Shown one piece after another: positions 1-8,980 of a stretch of 14,856 nt of DNA. Location of the stretch: NCBI GenBank assembly GCA_016295275.1, contig JAEDLN010000031.1:1-14856 (forward strand). Direction: 5' to 3'. The DNA is from Kiritimatiellia bacterium. Its GTDB lineage: Bacteria; Verrucomicrobiota; Kiritimatiellia; RFP12; UBA3636. Numbering within the stretch: position 1 is the stretch's first letter; each line of letters starts with the position of its first letter. Below the pieces are notes generated by a model. The model saw nothing but the letters and a program-made list of their open reading frames with translations, was not told the origin of the DNA and did not search any database. A program made the position numbers and the translations under genes.

Positions 1-119
1 GCCCGTGGCGGCTCGCCACCGCGGTGCGCGGCTTGGCATCCCGCACACGCTGAGAGTTTTGCATGCCGCGGCTCTGTCCGCGGCACGGTGTGCGGCAGAG
101 CCGCGCACCCGGCGCGATG
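1..119. repeat. Structured intergenic repeat, copy 1 (direct repeat of 8981-9099)
   Basis: This block matches 8981-9099 in the same orientation without gaps, with 11 differences in 119 positions (about 91%). Bases 43-90 are identical to 9023-9070. Three hairpins can be drawn. Hairpin A is 5-10 with 14-19 around a GCT loop. Hairpin B is 64-71 with 78-85 around a CTCTGT loop. Hairpin C is 87-96 with 100-109 around AGA, with one G-T wobble. All four differences that fall in the hairpin A stem are compensatory. Between A and B lies a conserved linker that includes TGAGAGTTTT. There is no U-tract after hairpins B or C. The element may extend left of the window. It does not look protein-coding. Confidence 0.85.
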
Positions 120-193
120 TCCCCATCTGGCACTCTTTTCCTCTCTTTTCACGTAGCCTAAAATGCTGGGATACGCCGGTTCGAAAAAAAAGG

Positions 194-223
194 TTGACAA
201 AAGAACTGCCGTTGGTTCATACT
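194..223 (+). promoter_or_regulatory. Probable sigma70-type promoter of the regulator operon
   Basis: A perfect -35 box TTGACA (194-199) is followed after 18 bases by CATACT (218-223), which matches four of six positions of the -10 consensus. Transcription would start near 230, leaving a leader of about 27 bases before the ATG at 257. TTGGTT occurs at 212-217 and 223-228, exactly 11 bases apart. GGTTAA is tandemly repeated at 225-236. Direct repeats one helical turn apart, overlapping the -10 box and probable start site, suit repressor binding, but the site itself is inferred. Confidence 0.5.
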
Positions 224-243
224 TGGTTAAGGTTAAAGAATTT

Positions 244-257
244 TTAGTATTAACTAA
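244..257. promoter_or_regulatory. Palindrome overlapping the regulator start codon, candidate operator
   Basis: TTAGT-ATTA-ACTAA is a palindrome with five-base arms whose last base is the A of the ATG at 257. It lies just downstream of the predicted transcription start. It could be the binding site by which the GntR/LacI-type regulator controls itself and the two genes behind it. The region is AT-rich, so a short palindrome could also arise by chance. Confidence 0.3.
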
Positions 258-1336
258 TGAAAACTCTCTCGCTTTCCCCGAAACGAAGCGATGCACGCTA
301 CGGCGATATCGCAGACAAAATCCGCGCGGAAATCGTATGCGGCAAATGGACTCCCGGTTCCAAGCTTCCCACCTGGGATGTGCTGTGCGATCTCTATGCG
401 GTCGGACGTCCTACCCTCACCCGCGCCTTGGCGCTTCTGAAAGCGGAAGGTTTTATTTCCGCAAAAACAACACGCGGTACTTTTGTAACGGAAAATCCCC
501 CCAATCAAAACCGCTATATCCTTATTTTTCCATCGGAACCAGGACTGCACGGTGCAGGCGGATGGAATCTTTTTTGGGAATCGATCGCCATGCAGGCCTT
601 ATCCGCACAGGAGAACTACCATTGCCAAATCGATATCCGTTTCCATGTCACTCCGCATGCCGATTGCCCTGCCTACGCAGAACTTCTCGAAGATATGCAG
701 AAGCATCGCATCGCCGGAGTCCTTGTGGTCAATGGAGACCAGCTGACCAATTGGGAACCGCCTTTCCCATTCCCGCATGTTCTGCTATTCGCCTCCAACC
801 CGAATCCAAACCTTCCAAGCGTCGGCGTCAATTGGAATTCCTTCCATAAGGTCGCAGCCCGGATTATGATGGAAGGAAAAAGGCGGAGGGTCGCCGTACT
901 CGCCGGCGAACAGCATCTCGCCAATCTGGCAGGAGACGAACTCGTCAAATCAGGTCTGTCCGTTCCGGAATGCTTCCGTCTCAGCATGCCCGGCACCTAT
1001 GCCGAAGGCGCATACAATCTCGTGCGTCTCTTGCTATCACTCCCGAAAATGGAACGCCCCGATGGATTGCTGGTTTGCGATGACAACTTGCTTCCGGAAA
1101 CACTCTCGGCCGTCATGACGGCCCGGCTCTCGATTCCAGACGATCTTTTGGTTGTTGCACACGGAAACAGCCCCGCGTCCCCCCGAGCTGCCATTCCGGC
1201 GGTTCGACGTCTCGGTTTCGATGTCCATGACATCTTGCGCAACGCATTGCATATCCTGCAGGCACAACAGAAAAAGCCTAAGAGCATTCAGTCCATCGCT
1301 GTCAATGCCTCCGACCGGCTTTCCTTCCCGTTGTAG
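257..1336 (+). CDS. GntR-type DNA-binding / LacI-like sensor transcriptional regulator
   Basis: This 359-residue cytoplasmic regulator has a GntR-type winged helix at about residues 13-80. It shows the typical order of a helix rich in I/A/E, then the LPTWDVLCDLY segment, RPTLTRAL for the recognition helix, and EGFI...TRGTFV for the wing. The remainder resembles a periplasmic-binding-protein/LacI sugar-sensor domain. Its late segment from D269 (DGLLVCDDN, then IPDDLLVVAHGN) matches the LacI-family pattern of a D-D-N strand followed by IPEDV. Regulators with this architecture usually respond to mono- or oligosaccharides. It is the first gene of a probable three-gene operon, so it likely controls its own transcription and that of the exported proteins behind it. 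ATG at 257 was chosen because it keeps the whole winged helix. No Shine-Dalgarno sequence is seen. The ligand is unknown. Confidence 0.85.
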   Translation: MKTLSLSPKRSDARYGDIADKIRAEIVCGKWTPGSKLPTWDVLCDLYAVGRPTLTRALALLKAEGFISAKTTRGTFVTENPPNQNRYILIFPSEPGLHGAGGWNLFWESIAMQALSAQENYHCQIDIRFHVTPHADCPAYAELLEDMQKHRIAGVLVVNGDQLTNWEPPFPFPHVLLFASNPNPNLPSVGVNWNSFHKVAARIMMEGKRRRVAVLAGEQHLANLAGDELVKSGLSVPECFRLSMPGTYAEGAYNLVRLLLSLPKMERPDGLLVCDDNLLPETLSAVMTARLSIPDDLLVVAHGNSPASPRAAIPAVRRLGFDVHDILRNALHILQAQQKKPKSIQSIAVNASDRLSFPL

Positions 1337-1380
1337 TCCGGCACTCCACATCCATCATCCCGTCTCTAGCCCTCACCACT

Positions 1381-3462
1381 ATGAAAACGTTCCGGTTTCT
1401 GCCCATTGTTCTCTTAATCCTGACAGCCAAAGCCGAATGGATTTCCACCCAAACAACCGCAAACTATCTGGATGCGGACAATTGGCGAGATTCCATCTGC
1501 GACGATACTTTTTCGGGTGCGGATTCCCCTTTGTCAAGAACCGTCCTTTCGCTTGATAGCGATCGCCTTGTTGCACCGACGGGACTGCGCGTGATGCATG
1601 AAACAAGCGCTCCGCTCGTTATTGAAGCGGCAAACGGACCGAAAAAATTCATTTTCCGCAATGGCGGCTCTCTTCTCGTCGATATCGGTGCAGCTTCCGA
1701 TGCGGTACCCATGAGAATCGGTGTTCAAGGAAACGAAAGCTCGCGCATCGATTTCGATTTCGAAAACCATCCCGCTATCGTCTCCGTTTCCGCCGGATCC
1801 GGCACATCCGGATTGGATACGCTATCCTGTTACGGATCGATTCGAGGTACCTCGTTTCTCCGCACGGGAAACGGATTTCTGAAACTCTACGGCGCGATTG
1901 AAACGTCTTCCGGCGAAGCAGAATTTCTCGGTGGCGTAACCTATCTGTACAATTGGGGAATCGGCGGTTTGCACGGAATCCCCGATGTCCGGAATCTTTC
2001 GCTCGGCGCAAATGCAAAATTGTCGCTGGAACCCGCCATTACACCACAAACCATTACACTTGCAGGTGGCTTCTTGCAATCGACGGGTTCCGTTTCGGCC
2101 GAAAACCTGCAACTCAAATCCGGTCTTTCCGGCATCATCGCACGCGGTTCGTCCAAACAACTCTTTGGAACGCTCTCCCGCAACAACAACGCATTCCTCA
2201 CGCTCGGTGCGACCGATTCCGCCCAACTCGGCTCCTCGGCATTCATCCGTGTCGACACGGATCTCTCATCCAATCTGGTCGGCGGCGGGGCAACATTCTC
2301 CTCCCAGCCAGACTCCTCCCGTGTTTCCATCATTCCTTGGGCAGGCGTGAATTCTTTTGCAAAAGCTGAGACATTCTACCAGTCGACAGACTATCTGGAT
2401 CCGGCTCTCCCCGTTACCTATACCGCCGATGCCGGCTTCGTTACCATTCCGGAATCCTCCATGTTCACCCTTGGACTGGAGCAGGCGACAATAGAAGACA
2501 ATGTTCTCTTGAACTCTTCCGCCGTTTCTCTTGAAGCCAATGGCATGGCCAACTGCCTCGTTTTCAAAAACTGGGGAACAACTGTCGATCTGGCAGGATA
2601 TACACTCTCCATCGGCTCCGGACTTATTCTCCACCGCAATACAAAACCGACGATCAAAAACGGAACGATCCTGCTCGGATCGGAACCTCTCCGCATTCTT
2701 GGACGCCAGACGCTTACCTGCTCCTCGAAAATCATGTCCGGCAATACGGATCCAGACGACGTAATCATGATTACTTCCTCTGCCGGCGGTGGCGGCGTTG
2801 TGCTTTCCGGCGACAACTCGGGCCTTGTCGGCGTGATCCAAGTTGCTTCCGGAACGCTCGCCGCCAATAACGAAAATGCCGTTCCGCGGACCGTATCCGT
2901 CGAATTGTCGGAATCCGCACGCTATCCCATGGTTTGGGGAGGCACGACCACCCGCGCACGTGGTATTGGCGGATCCGGAAGCATCCAGGCCGGTGATGCG
3001 AAAAACCGCCTTCTTCTCGGTGAAGCGCCTTCCACAACCGCTACCGGAATCTTCGTCGGTGCCAATGGTTTCATTGCCCCCGGGGAACGCGATTCCCGCA
3101 CGGGTCGCCGTAGCGGTACGCTTTCTATCGGCAATACATTCACCTCTCTCGCTTTTCTGGAAGACAGTTCCTTCGAAATCACAATAACCGATGACACAAC
3201 CGCCACCGCTCTCACAGCTTCAACAGCTTCCATCACCCTCGGGGGAAACCTTGTTCTCAGAGACCCCACGCCCAACCGCTCGTTGGGCGAGTGGATCATC
3301 CTCTCCGCAAAACCGAATCCCGACAAGGATACGATAACGGGTTCCTTCGATTCGATTCCGCCCGGTTTCCAGATTTCGCTCATTTCGACAGAAGGATACG
3401 ACACCGCCAACGCCGTCTTGCTGTCTCGCAAACTCAAAGGCTCGCTCGTCATCATTCTCTAA
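1381..3462 (+). CDS. Secreted beta-helix-like protein with an autotransporter-associated beta-strand repeat
   Basis: This 693-residue protein has an N-terminal Sec signal peptide (residues 1 to about 18, core FLPIVLLILTA, probable cleavage after AKA). The rest is rich in S, T, G, N and short hydrophobic strands, as in right-handed beta-helices. Residues 469-502 fit the autotransporter-associated beta-strand repeat pattern (GGVVLSGDNSGLVG, then IQVASGTLAANN). Near 566 there is an APGERDSRTGRRSGTLSIG stretch of the kind that ends such passenger regions. No C-terminal outer-membrane barrel, PEP-CTERM or sorting signal is visible; the protein ends in LKGSLVIIL. It is therefore probably periplasmic, surface-attached or released by an unknown route. 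It starts 44 bases after the regulator and ends 60 bases before the glycosidase-like gene. A role in polysaccharide binding or adhesion is an inference. No catalytic motif was recognised. Confidence 0.75.
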   Translation: MKTFRFLPIVLLILTAKAEWISTQTTANYLDADNWRDSICDDTFSGADSPLSRTVLSLDSDRLVAPTGLRVMHETSAPLVIEAANGPKKFIFRNGGSLLVDIGAASDAVPMRIGVQGNESSRIDFDFENHPAIVSVSAGSGTSGLDTLSCYGSIRGTSFLRTGNGFLKLYGAIETSSGEAEFLGGVTYLYNWGIGGLHGIPDVRNLSLGANAKLSLEPAITPQTITLAGGFLQSTGSVSAENLQLKSGLSGIIARGSSKQLFGTLSRNNNAFLTLGATDSAQLGSSAFIRVDTDLSSNLVGGGATFSSQPDSSRVSIIPWAGVNSFAKAETFYQSTDYLDPALPVTYTADAGFVTIPESSMFTLGLEQATIEDNVLLNSSAVSLEANGMANCLVFKNWGTTVDLAGYTLSIGSGLILHRNTKPTIKNGTILLGSEPLRILGRQTLTCSSKIMSGNTDPDDVIMITSSAGGGGVVLSGDNSGLVGVIQVASGTLAANNENAVPRTVSVELSESARYPMVWGGTTTRARGIGGSGSIQAGDAKNRLLLGEAPSTTATGIFVGANGFIAPGERDSRTGRRSGTLSIGNTFTSLAFLEDSSFEITITDDTTATALTASTASITLGGNLVLRDPTPNRSLGEWIILSAKPNPDKDTITGSFDSIPPGFQISLISTEGYDTANAVLLSRKLKGSLVIIL

Positions 3463-3522
3463 GCCACCGATCTGCAGGAAAACAACTTTTCCTTGATTTC
3501 GGCTTCATCACATGCTCCATTC

Positions 3523-6500
3523 ATGAATGCGCCTCTAAGATATATGGTTTTGTCCGGCACGGCGGCAACCCTTCTCGCCACCGCCTGTTGCGCCTCTCCA
3601 TCGCTTCCCGTCCAAACCCTTGATAGCGAATGGGAACCATGCAAAATCGGTTCCGGAGGATACCTGCAACGAATGAGCATCCCCCGCTCCAATCCTAACC
3701 GTATCTATCTCGCCACAGACGTAGGCGGCGCATACCGGAGCGATGACGCAGGACGTTCCTGGAAATTGCTCGGAGACTCGCTTCCTCCCGGCGAAGCCGT
3801 CCGCCAAATCCGAGGAATTCTCGCACACCCTGACCGCCCCGATGAACTCCTCATTGCCGCCGGTACGCCATGGGAAACGCCCTTGGGCATCTTTCGAAGC
3901 CAAGACGCCGGAAAAAACTTTTCTCTCGTTCAATCCGCTCCTTTCGAGGGTTCCGGTGAAGACCGGGCTGCCGGCGACATCCTCGTTTCTGATCCAACAT
4001 CCCCCGATACCGTCTATGCCGCATCCATCGAACAAGGGCTATTCCGCTCCTTCGATTTCGGAAAAACATGGAGCCGAATCGGACTGACCAACCACTATCC
4101 CAGCGGTATCGTCATCGATCGGACGCAGCCGAAACGAATCTGGGTGACAACCGTGAACGCCAACCGCAATGGACGAAACATGAACGGCGGATTCTTCCGG
4201 ACGGATGACGGAGGAATCTCTTGGCACGCCCTTCCTGTCAAAGGATTATACGAGTGCATTCAAGATCCTTGCAATCCGGCGCGCCTGCACGGATTGTTCC
4301 GAAAACCTCCGCAATTTCGCTTTTCCGATGACCTCGGCAAAACCTGGCTTCCTTCGCCGGGCTCAGATAAACTGCCGCCTCCCGGCGATGCTCGCTCCGA
4401 TGGTTCTTACGCCGCCCTGGCTGCAGGCCCCGATTTTCTCCTAGCCGGTGCACATGGCGGCTCTTTCTATCGTCTCGACTCCAAAAAACCAAATGCCGTC
4501 TGGCAAAAACTACCGCCTCCGCAATCCATTCATGACGAAGGTTGGTATGCACGCCATACGCAACCGATCGAATCGCACTTTGGAGCCGCACTCGGCTTTA
4601 TCGCTATCGCCCCCAACAACCCCGATCGCTGGTACTTTACCGATTGGTACGCCTGCTACCGAACGGATGATGCGGGAACAAACTGGACGCTCGCTATCGA
4701 TGGCATCGAAATGACTGTCGTCCATACCCTTGCACAAGATCCCGCCCATCCGTCTCGGATTCACGCAGGTGCCGCTGACGTCGGATACTTCCAATCGTTC
4801 GACAATGCAGAAACCTTTTCCGTCTGGGGACGTCTTCGCGGCATTTCCAACAATATAAAAGATATCTCCCCTTGTCATGCCGCCCCAAATCGTGTCTACG
4901 CCGTCGGTCCGCGCACATGGCTCTGGCACGCCAACCAACTCTTCCAAAGCAACGATGCCGGACTCCACTGGCGCCGCCCTGCAATGCGGGGGCTCCCGGA
5001 TCTCTCCGATCAAACCGGATTTCGTTCCAATTCCGTATGCGTCCATCCCGAAAACCCGGATGAGGTCTATCTCGCCATCTCCGGTCCTGTCGCCTCTCCT
5101 TCCCAACCTGCCGGCGGCGGTATCTACCGCTCGACAGACGGAGGTGAAAACTGGACGCGCTTCGACCAAGGGCTTCCCCAAGGCGTCAAACTCTTCCGCG
5201 ACTCGATCTGGACGACCGAACGCGAAATCGCCGTCTCCCCCAACGGAACTTTGCTTGCTTTCTCTCATGATTGCGGACGTGCTTTCCGCCGATCGCCAAA
5301 CGACGCCGCTTGGTCCGAAATCACAGGCAAATACGGACTCCCCGCCTCCTTCCGTAGCTGGAAGATAGCCGCCGATCCCCGCACCCCCGAACGCTTTCTC
5401 GTTTCCCTTCGGGAAGCCGGTTTCTTCGAAACGCGCGATGGCGGCCTTTCCTGGCGGAAAAGTCTCGACGCCCCCGTCTACGGCTTTTCTCTCGATGAAG
5501 GCACGCCCGGACGCATCGCCGTCTGTACGCCGCAGATGGTTTTTCTTTCCGAAGATGACGGCAAAACGTTTGCCGGACTCGAACCGGTCTTCCCCTTTCG
5601 AAGCAAACGGTCTGTTGTCTGCTTTGCCGATGACCGCCTTTGCATCGGGACGCCCGGTTCCGGAATCCGCCGTATCAACCTCCCTCGGAAAAAAGCCCCG
5701 GCACCGCATCCGCAAACGCCACCGGTCGCAGAAATTCTTTTCGATGCGGAACCCATCGAGCAAGGACTCGTTTTCGATCGCTCTTTCGCCTCCCCTGACA
5801 CCATTACCGTCCAAGGAAAACCACTCCCTGTCTGGCGCATTCGCCAAGGTGCCGATTCCAAACGTGGATGGCTCCGTTCCCTGCGCTGCACGTTGACCGA
5901 TCCCGTTTTTATGGGGGCGAAAATGCCGGTCCTCGAAGGTGAACTCGAGTATGTCCATACCGCCGACAGCTCCATGAACATTCTGTTGCACACGACCAAC
6001 GGAATGGTTCGGGCGGGGACGCGCTGGGGCGGTTCTCCCGAACTTCGGACAATCCGCTTTTCCATCGATTGCGCCTCCTTCTCATCTGATGACGGCGCAC
6101 CTGATCTTCTGCTGCAGGCGTCCAATGCGGATTGGCTCATTCGGTCGCTTCGCCTGCGCGGCATCGATCGAGTCTCTTCCCCCGATTTCACCCGCCTGAT
6201 ACCTCCGATCGATCTGAACGCCGACGATCGGTCCGTATTCCTCTTCTCGCCGGGAGAGCAAATCAGACTTTCCGCCAACCTCGCCAACCTGGCTCTGCTC
6301 CCGTTCGATGGTACGCTTCTGTGTCGATTGCAAGCACGACCACCTCTCGATTCCGATCCCCGTTCCGCCCCGCCCCCCGTAGCCAATCAAACCATTCCAA
6401 TTCATCTTCCAAAGGAATCCCGCCGGTCATTCTCCATCCTTCTCGATTCACGGAATTTCCCCTGCGGAATCGCTGATCTCAAACTGACTCTTCAAGACAA

Positions 6501-8946
6501 AACCGGAAAAACCGTCAACACATTCCGGCACGCCATAGGCTTCGCCCCTGACGCAGATACCTCTCCGGAAAAAGCCTCCGAAAACGAATTTCTCTATGGC
6601 CTCGACATCCGGCTGGACCGTGCCGACACATCTTCCGAACTGATGACCTGGACTCGGCTTTTGGGGGTTGATCTCGTTAGAACCGGCCTCCGGCCGAACC
6701 GCCCGGAAGAAGCCCGCGAAATCATGGATAACTATCGCCGGGAAAAACTTCGCATGCTTGCCGTCCTCGACGTGCCGAAGGATACGGATGAGGCAGCTTT
6801 CCGGAAAAATCTGGCACAGACCAAATCCTTTGCAGCACATTTCGCCGCAACAGAAGAACCGCCTTTCTGGGAACTTGGAAACGAACCCGATCTATCTTTC
6901 TTCTTTCCCGCCGGAATGCCGCGCTATTTGGAAGGTTTTTCCACCCTCGCAGATGCCATCCATGTCGCCGATCCCAATACTTGCGTCCTAAATGGCGGAC
7001 TGGCAAATGCCAGCCATCGGAAAGAAAGCGCGATTCGTATTCGCGAATTCTTTGAGGGTCTTGCACGCGGATCCCGTCGCCCGGACCGCATCGCCTACCA
7101 TGCTCACGGTCCCCTCTTCCAGGCCGAACAAAACGCACTCGCCCGTCTGAAACAAGCCGCCTCCGAAGAAAGTCTGTCGAACTTGCTTTGGGTAGATACA
7201 GAGACCGGTGTCGCCGCCGCCGGTCCCGATCAGGAAAACCTGCAGGCCGCCACCTGCGTCGAAAAATTCGTCTTCGCCCAACGCGAAAAACATCCTTTCC
7301 TGATCTGGTTTCGCCTTCTCTTCGAACATCCGGAAAGCTACGGAAGTCTTCTGAACAAACGCGAACCGCGCCCCGCCGCACTCGCCTTCCGCCAACTTGT
7401 ACGAACCTTGCGCCACCATGTCCATACCGCCGAAATTCAACTCGGTTCGACGGGAATTCAAGCCCATCTCTTCCAAACCATTTCCGCTGACTCCGACAAA
7501 ACCATCTCACGCGTCCTCGTCCTATGGAACGACTCCACTGCCCCTCAGCCGGTCCGTATTCATCTCGCCTCCATCGCCAAACCGACCCCTACTCTCTCCG
7601 ATCTCTTCGGGAACCCTTTACCCCTTCTCAGCGAAATCTCCGGAACAGTCGAATGCGCCGTCTCCCGCTACCCCATCTATCTGCAATGGACCGCCCCTCC
7701 CGATTCACCTCTCCCATACTACGCTTCGCCTTTGCTTGAACTAGTCTCACACGACGCGCTGGACCAAATTGCCTTTTCCGATACCCCGCAGACGACCGGC
7801 GAAATCATCGCCCGCAATCCGTTGCCCGTCCCGCTCGAAACAAAACTTTCTTTTACGCCCGATTCAATTCGAATCCCGCTCTCGGTCAAGCCTTCCGTAC
7901 GGAATCTCCGAATCGCCCCACACGCTCAAGCCCGCATCCCCTTCGAGTTGACCGCCGGAACGACACGGACCGACGTTTCCTTTGCGCCTTTTTGGATGCT
8001 CTATGGCCCTTTGCCCGATTCCTCTCTGAAACCGGTCTTCCAATTCCCGAAAACCGCCCATTGTCCCAAATCGATCCTCGGTATCCCCGCCCGCTTGACC
8101 GCGCCCGACCCCGTAACCGGTGTTTTCCCGCTCGGACAATTCTGCAAGTGGAACGGAAGCCCGCAAACCGCCGTCCTCATGACAACCCTCGATGCCGCAC
8201 GCGATACAAGCATCCGCATCGGAGCCTCCGCCGATTGGTGGATGACCTGGTATGTCAATGGTAAAGAAGTGTTTACAACCGTTCCAAACGGAAACGGATC
8301 CGATCAAAACCCAGCAACCGCCAATTGCTTCGATCTTCCGCTCCATGCCGGAAGGAACCTCCTGGCAGTCTCGGTACATGCAGGCTCGCAAGGCTTCCGG
8401 CTCTCCGTCGCTACTCCCGCACAGGTGCAAACTGCTCGCGAAAAACGGATCGCCCCCGAAGCGCTCCATGTCCAAATGGACGTTCCCGGCCGGACACCTG
8501 TTCGTCTCTCCCTTCCCGTCATCCCGCCGATTTCTCTGCCGGAATGGTCGGAGAACCTGTTTACTGCGCCTATCGAAACCTTCGCATGTCTTCCCGCCTT
8601 CCATCCCGCGGATACCGTGCAGAATCTCTGGGTGACGCAACCCGATGCCTCAAAATGGTGGCAAGGAACCACCGATCTTTCCGCCCGTCTCTGGATGGGC
8701 CGCCTGCCATCCGGCGAAAAAGTCGCCGTTCTCGCCGTTACTGATGACATGCACACCAAAGGCGATTTCGTCGAATCCTTTCCAGGCAAATCCATCCACT
8801 CGCTTGACGCTCCGGGAAATGCCATCATCGAACGGGTCGGCAATACAACCCTATACCGCTTCCGCCTACCAGACCATTCCCCATTCGCTCCTCTCATCCA
8901 CGATGATGACTTCGGCGAAAAAAAACAGACCCTCTCCTTCCAATAA
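3523..8946 (+). CDS. Giant secreted multidomain glycosidase: GH74-like beta-propeller plus clan GH-A-like barrel plus CBM9-like C-terminus
   Basis: This 1807-residue exported protein starts with a signal peptide (MNAPLRY, then a hydrophobic run ending LLATACCAS). ATAC could be a weak lipobox. The ATG at 3523 is preferred over an upstream TTG (3493) because it gives a normal signal peptide. Residues 30-690 are a beta-propeller with eleven Asp-box-like motifs (S/T-x-D-x-G-x-x-W), starting at about 73, 126, 176, 227, 268, 381, 425, 476, 537, 637 and 676. LATDVGGAYR (D66) and GIEMTVV followed by AADVGYF (D419) resemble the two catalytic-Asp regions of GH74 xyloglucanases. Residues 1020-1300 look like a clan GH-A barrel, with WELGNEPD (E1121, acid/base candidate) and WVDTETG (E1227, nucleophile candidate), closest in style to GH79/GH39. 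A beta-sandwich, a galactose-binding-like module (DWWMTWYVNG at 1571-1580) and a CBM9-like end (1712-1800, LAVTDDMH) follow. The substrate is unknown. Confidence 0.75.
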   Translation: MNAPLRYMVLSGTAATLLATACCASPSLPVQTLDSEWEPCKIGSGGYLQRMSIPRSNPNRIYLATDVGGAYRSDDAGRSWKLLGDSLPPGEAVRQIRGILAHPDRPDELLIAAGTPWETPLGIFRSQDAGKNFSLVQSAPFEGSGEDRAAGDILVSDPTSPDTVYAASIEQGLFRSFDFGKTWSRIGLTNHYPSGIVIDRTQPKRIWVTTVNANRNGRNMNGGFFRTDDGGISWHALPVKGLYECIQDPCNPARLHGLFRKPPQFRFSDDLGKTWLPSPGSDKLPPPGDARSDGSYAALAAGPDFLLAGAHGGSFYRLDSKKPNAVWQKLPPPQSIHDEGWYARHTQPIESHFGAALGFIAIAPNNPDRWYFTDWYACYRTDDAGTNWTLAIDGIEMTVVHTLAQDPAHPSRIHAGAADVGYFQSFDNAETFSVWGRLRGISNNIKDISPCHAAPNRVYAVGPRTWLWHANQLFQSNDAGLHWRRPAMRGLPDLSDQTGFRSNSVCVHPENPDEVYLAISGPVASPSQPAGGGIYRSTDGGENWTRFDQGLPQGVKLFRDSIWTTEREIAVSPNGTLLAFSHDCGRAFRRSPNDAAWSEITGKYGLPASFRSWKIAADPRTPERFLVSLREAGFFETRDGGLSWRKSLDAPVYGFSLDEGTPGRIAVCTPQMVFLSEDDGKTFAGLEPVFPFRSKRSVVCFADDRLCIGTPGSGIRRINLPRKKAPAPHPQTPPVAEILFDAEPIEQGLVFDRSFASPDTITVQGKPLPVWRIRQGADSKRGWLRSLRCTLTDPVFMGAKMPVLEGELEYVHTADSSMNILLHTTNGMVRAGTRWGGSPELRTIRFSIDCASFSSDDGAPDLLLQASNADWLIRSLRLRGIDRVSSPDFTRLIPPIDLNADDRSVFLFSPGEQIRLSANLANLALLPFDGTLLCRLQARPPLDSDPRSAPPPVANQTIPIHLPKESRRSFSILLDSRNFPCGIADLKLTLQDKTGKTVNTFRHAIGFAPDADTSPEKASENEFLYGLDIRLDRADTSSELMTWTRLLGVDLVRTGLRPNRPEEAREIMDNYRREKLRMLAVLDVPKDTDEAAFRKNLAQTKSFAAHFAATEEPPFWELGNEPDLSFFFPAGMPRYLEGFSTLADAIHVADPNTCVLNGGLANASHRKESAIRIREFFEGLARGSRRPDRIAYHAHGPLFQAEQNALARLKQAASEESLSNLLWVDTETGVAAAGPDQENLQAATCVEKFVFAQREKHPFLIWFRLLFEHPESYGSLLNKREPRPAALAFRQLVRTLRHHVHTAEIQLGSTGIQAHLFQTISADSDKTISRVLVLWNDSTAPQPVRIHLASIAKPTPTLSDLFGNPLPLLSEISGTVECAVSRYPIYLQWTAPPDSPLPYYASPLLELVSHDALDQIAFSDTPQTTGEIIARNPLPVPLETKLSFTPDSIRIPLSVKPSVRNLRIAPHAQARIPFELTAGTTRTDVSFAPFWMLYGPLPDSSLKPVFQFPKTAHCPKSILGIPARLTAPDPVTGVFPLGQFCKWNGSPQTAVLMTTLDAARDTSIRIGASADWWMTWYVNGKEVFTTVPNGNGSDQNPATANCFDLPLHAGRNLLAVSVHAGSQGFRLSVATPAQVQTAREKRIAPEALHVQMDVPGRTPVRLSLPVIPPISLPEWSENLFTAPIETFACLPAFHPADTVQNLWVTQPDASKWWQGTTDLSARLWMGRLPSGEKVAVLAVTDDMHTKGDFVESFPGKSIHSLDAPGNAIIERVGNTTLYRFRLPDHSPFAPLIHDDDFGEKKQTLSFQ

Positions 8947-8980
8947 AGCCGCACCTCCCGGCTCGGCCCGCCGCGCCATT

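Noticed and set aside
1..119. Insertion sequence end or MITE with terminal inverted repeats
   Set aside because: The two copies are direct repeats. No terminal inverted repeats, target-site duplications or transposase could be identified; the left edge lies at the window border, so this is not fully excluded.
5..247. Short plus-strand frame over the first repeat (and a similar one at 9043-9420 over the second)
   Set aside because: The differences between repeat copies preserve base pairing rather than an amino-acid sequence, and the frame at 5-247 runs through the operon promoter.
4510..5991. 493-codon minus-strand frame opposite the giant glycosidase
   Set aside because: It is opposite the Asp-box propeller, whose motifs clearly identify the plus strand as coding. 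The antisense translation has no domain features.
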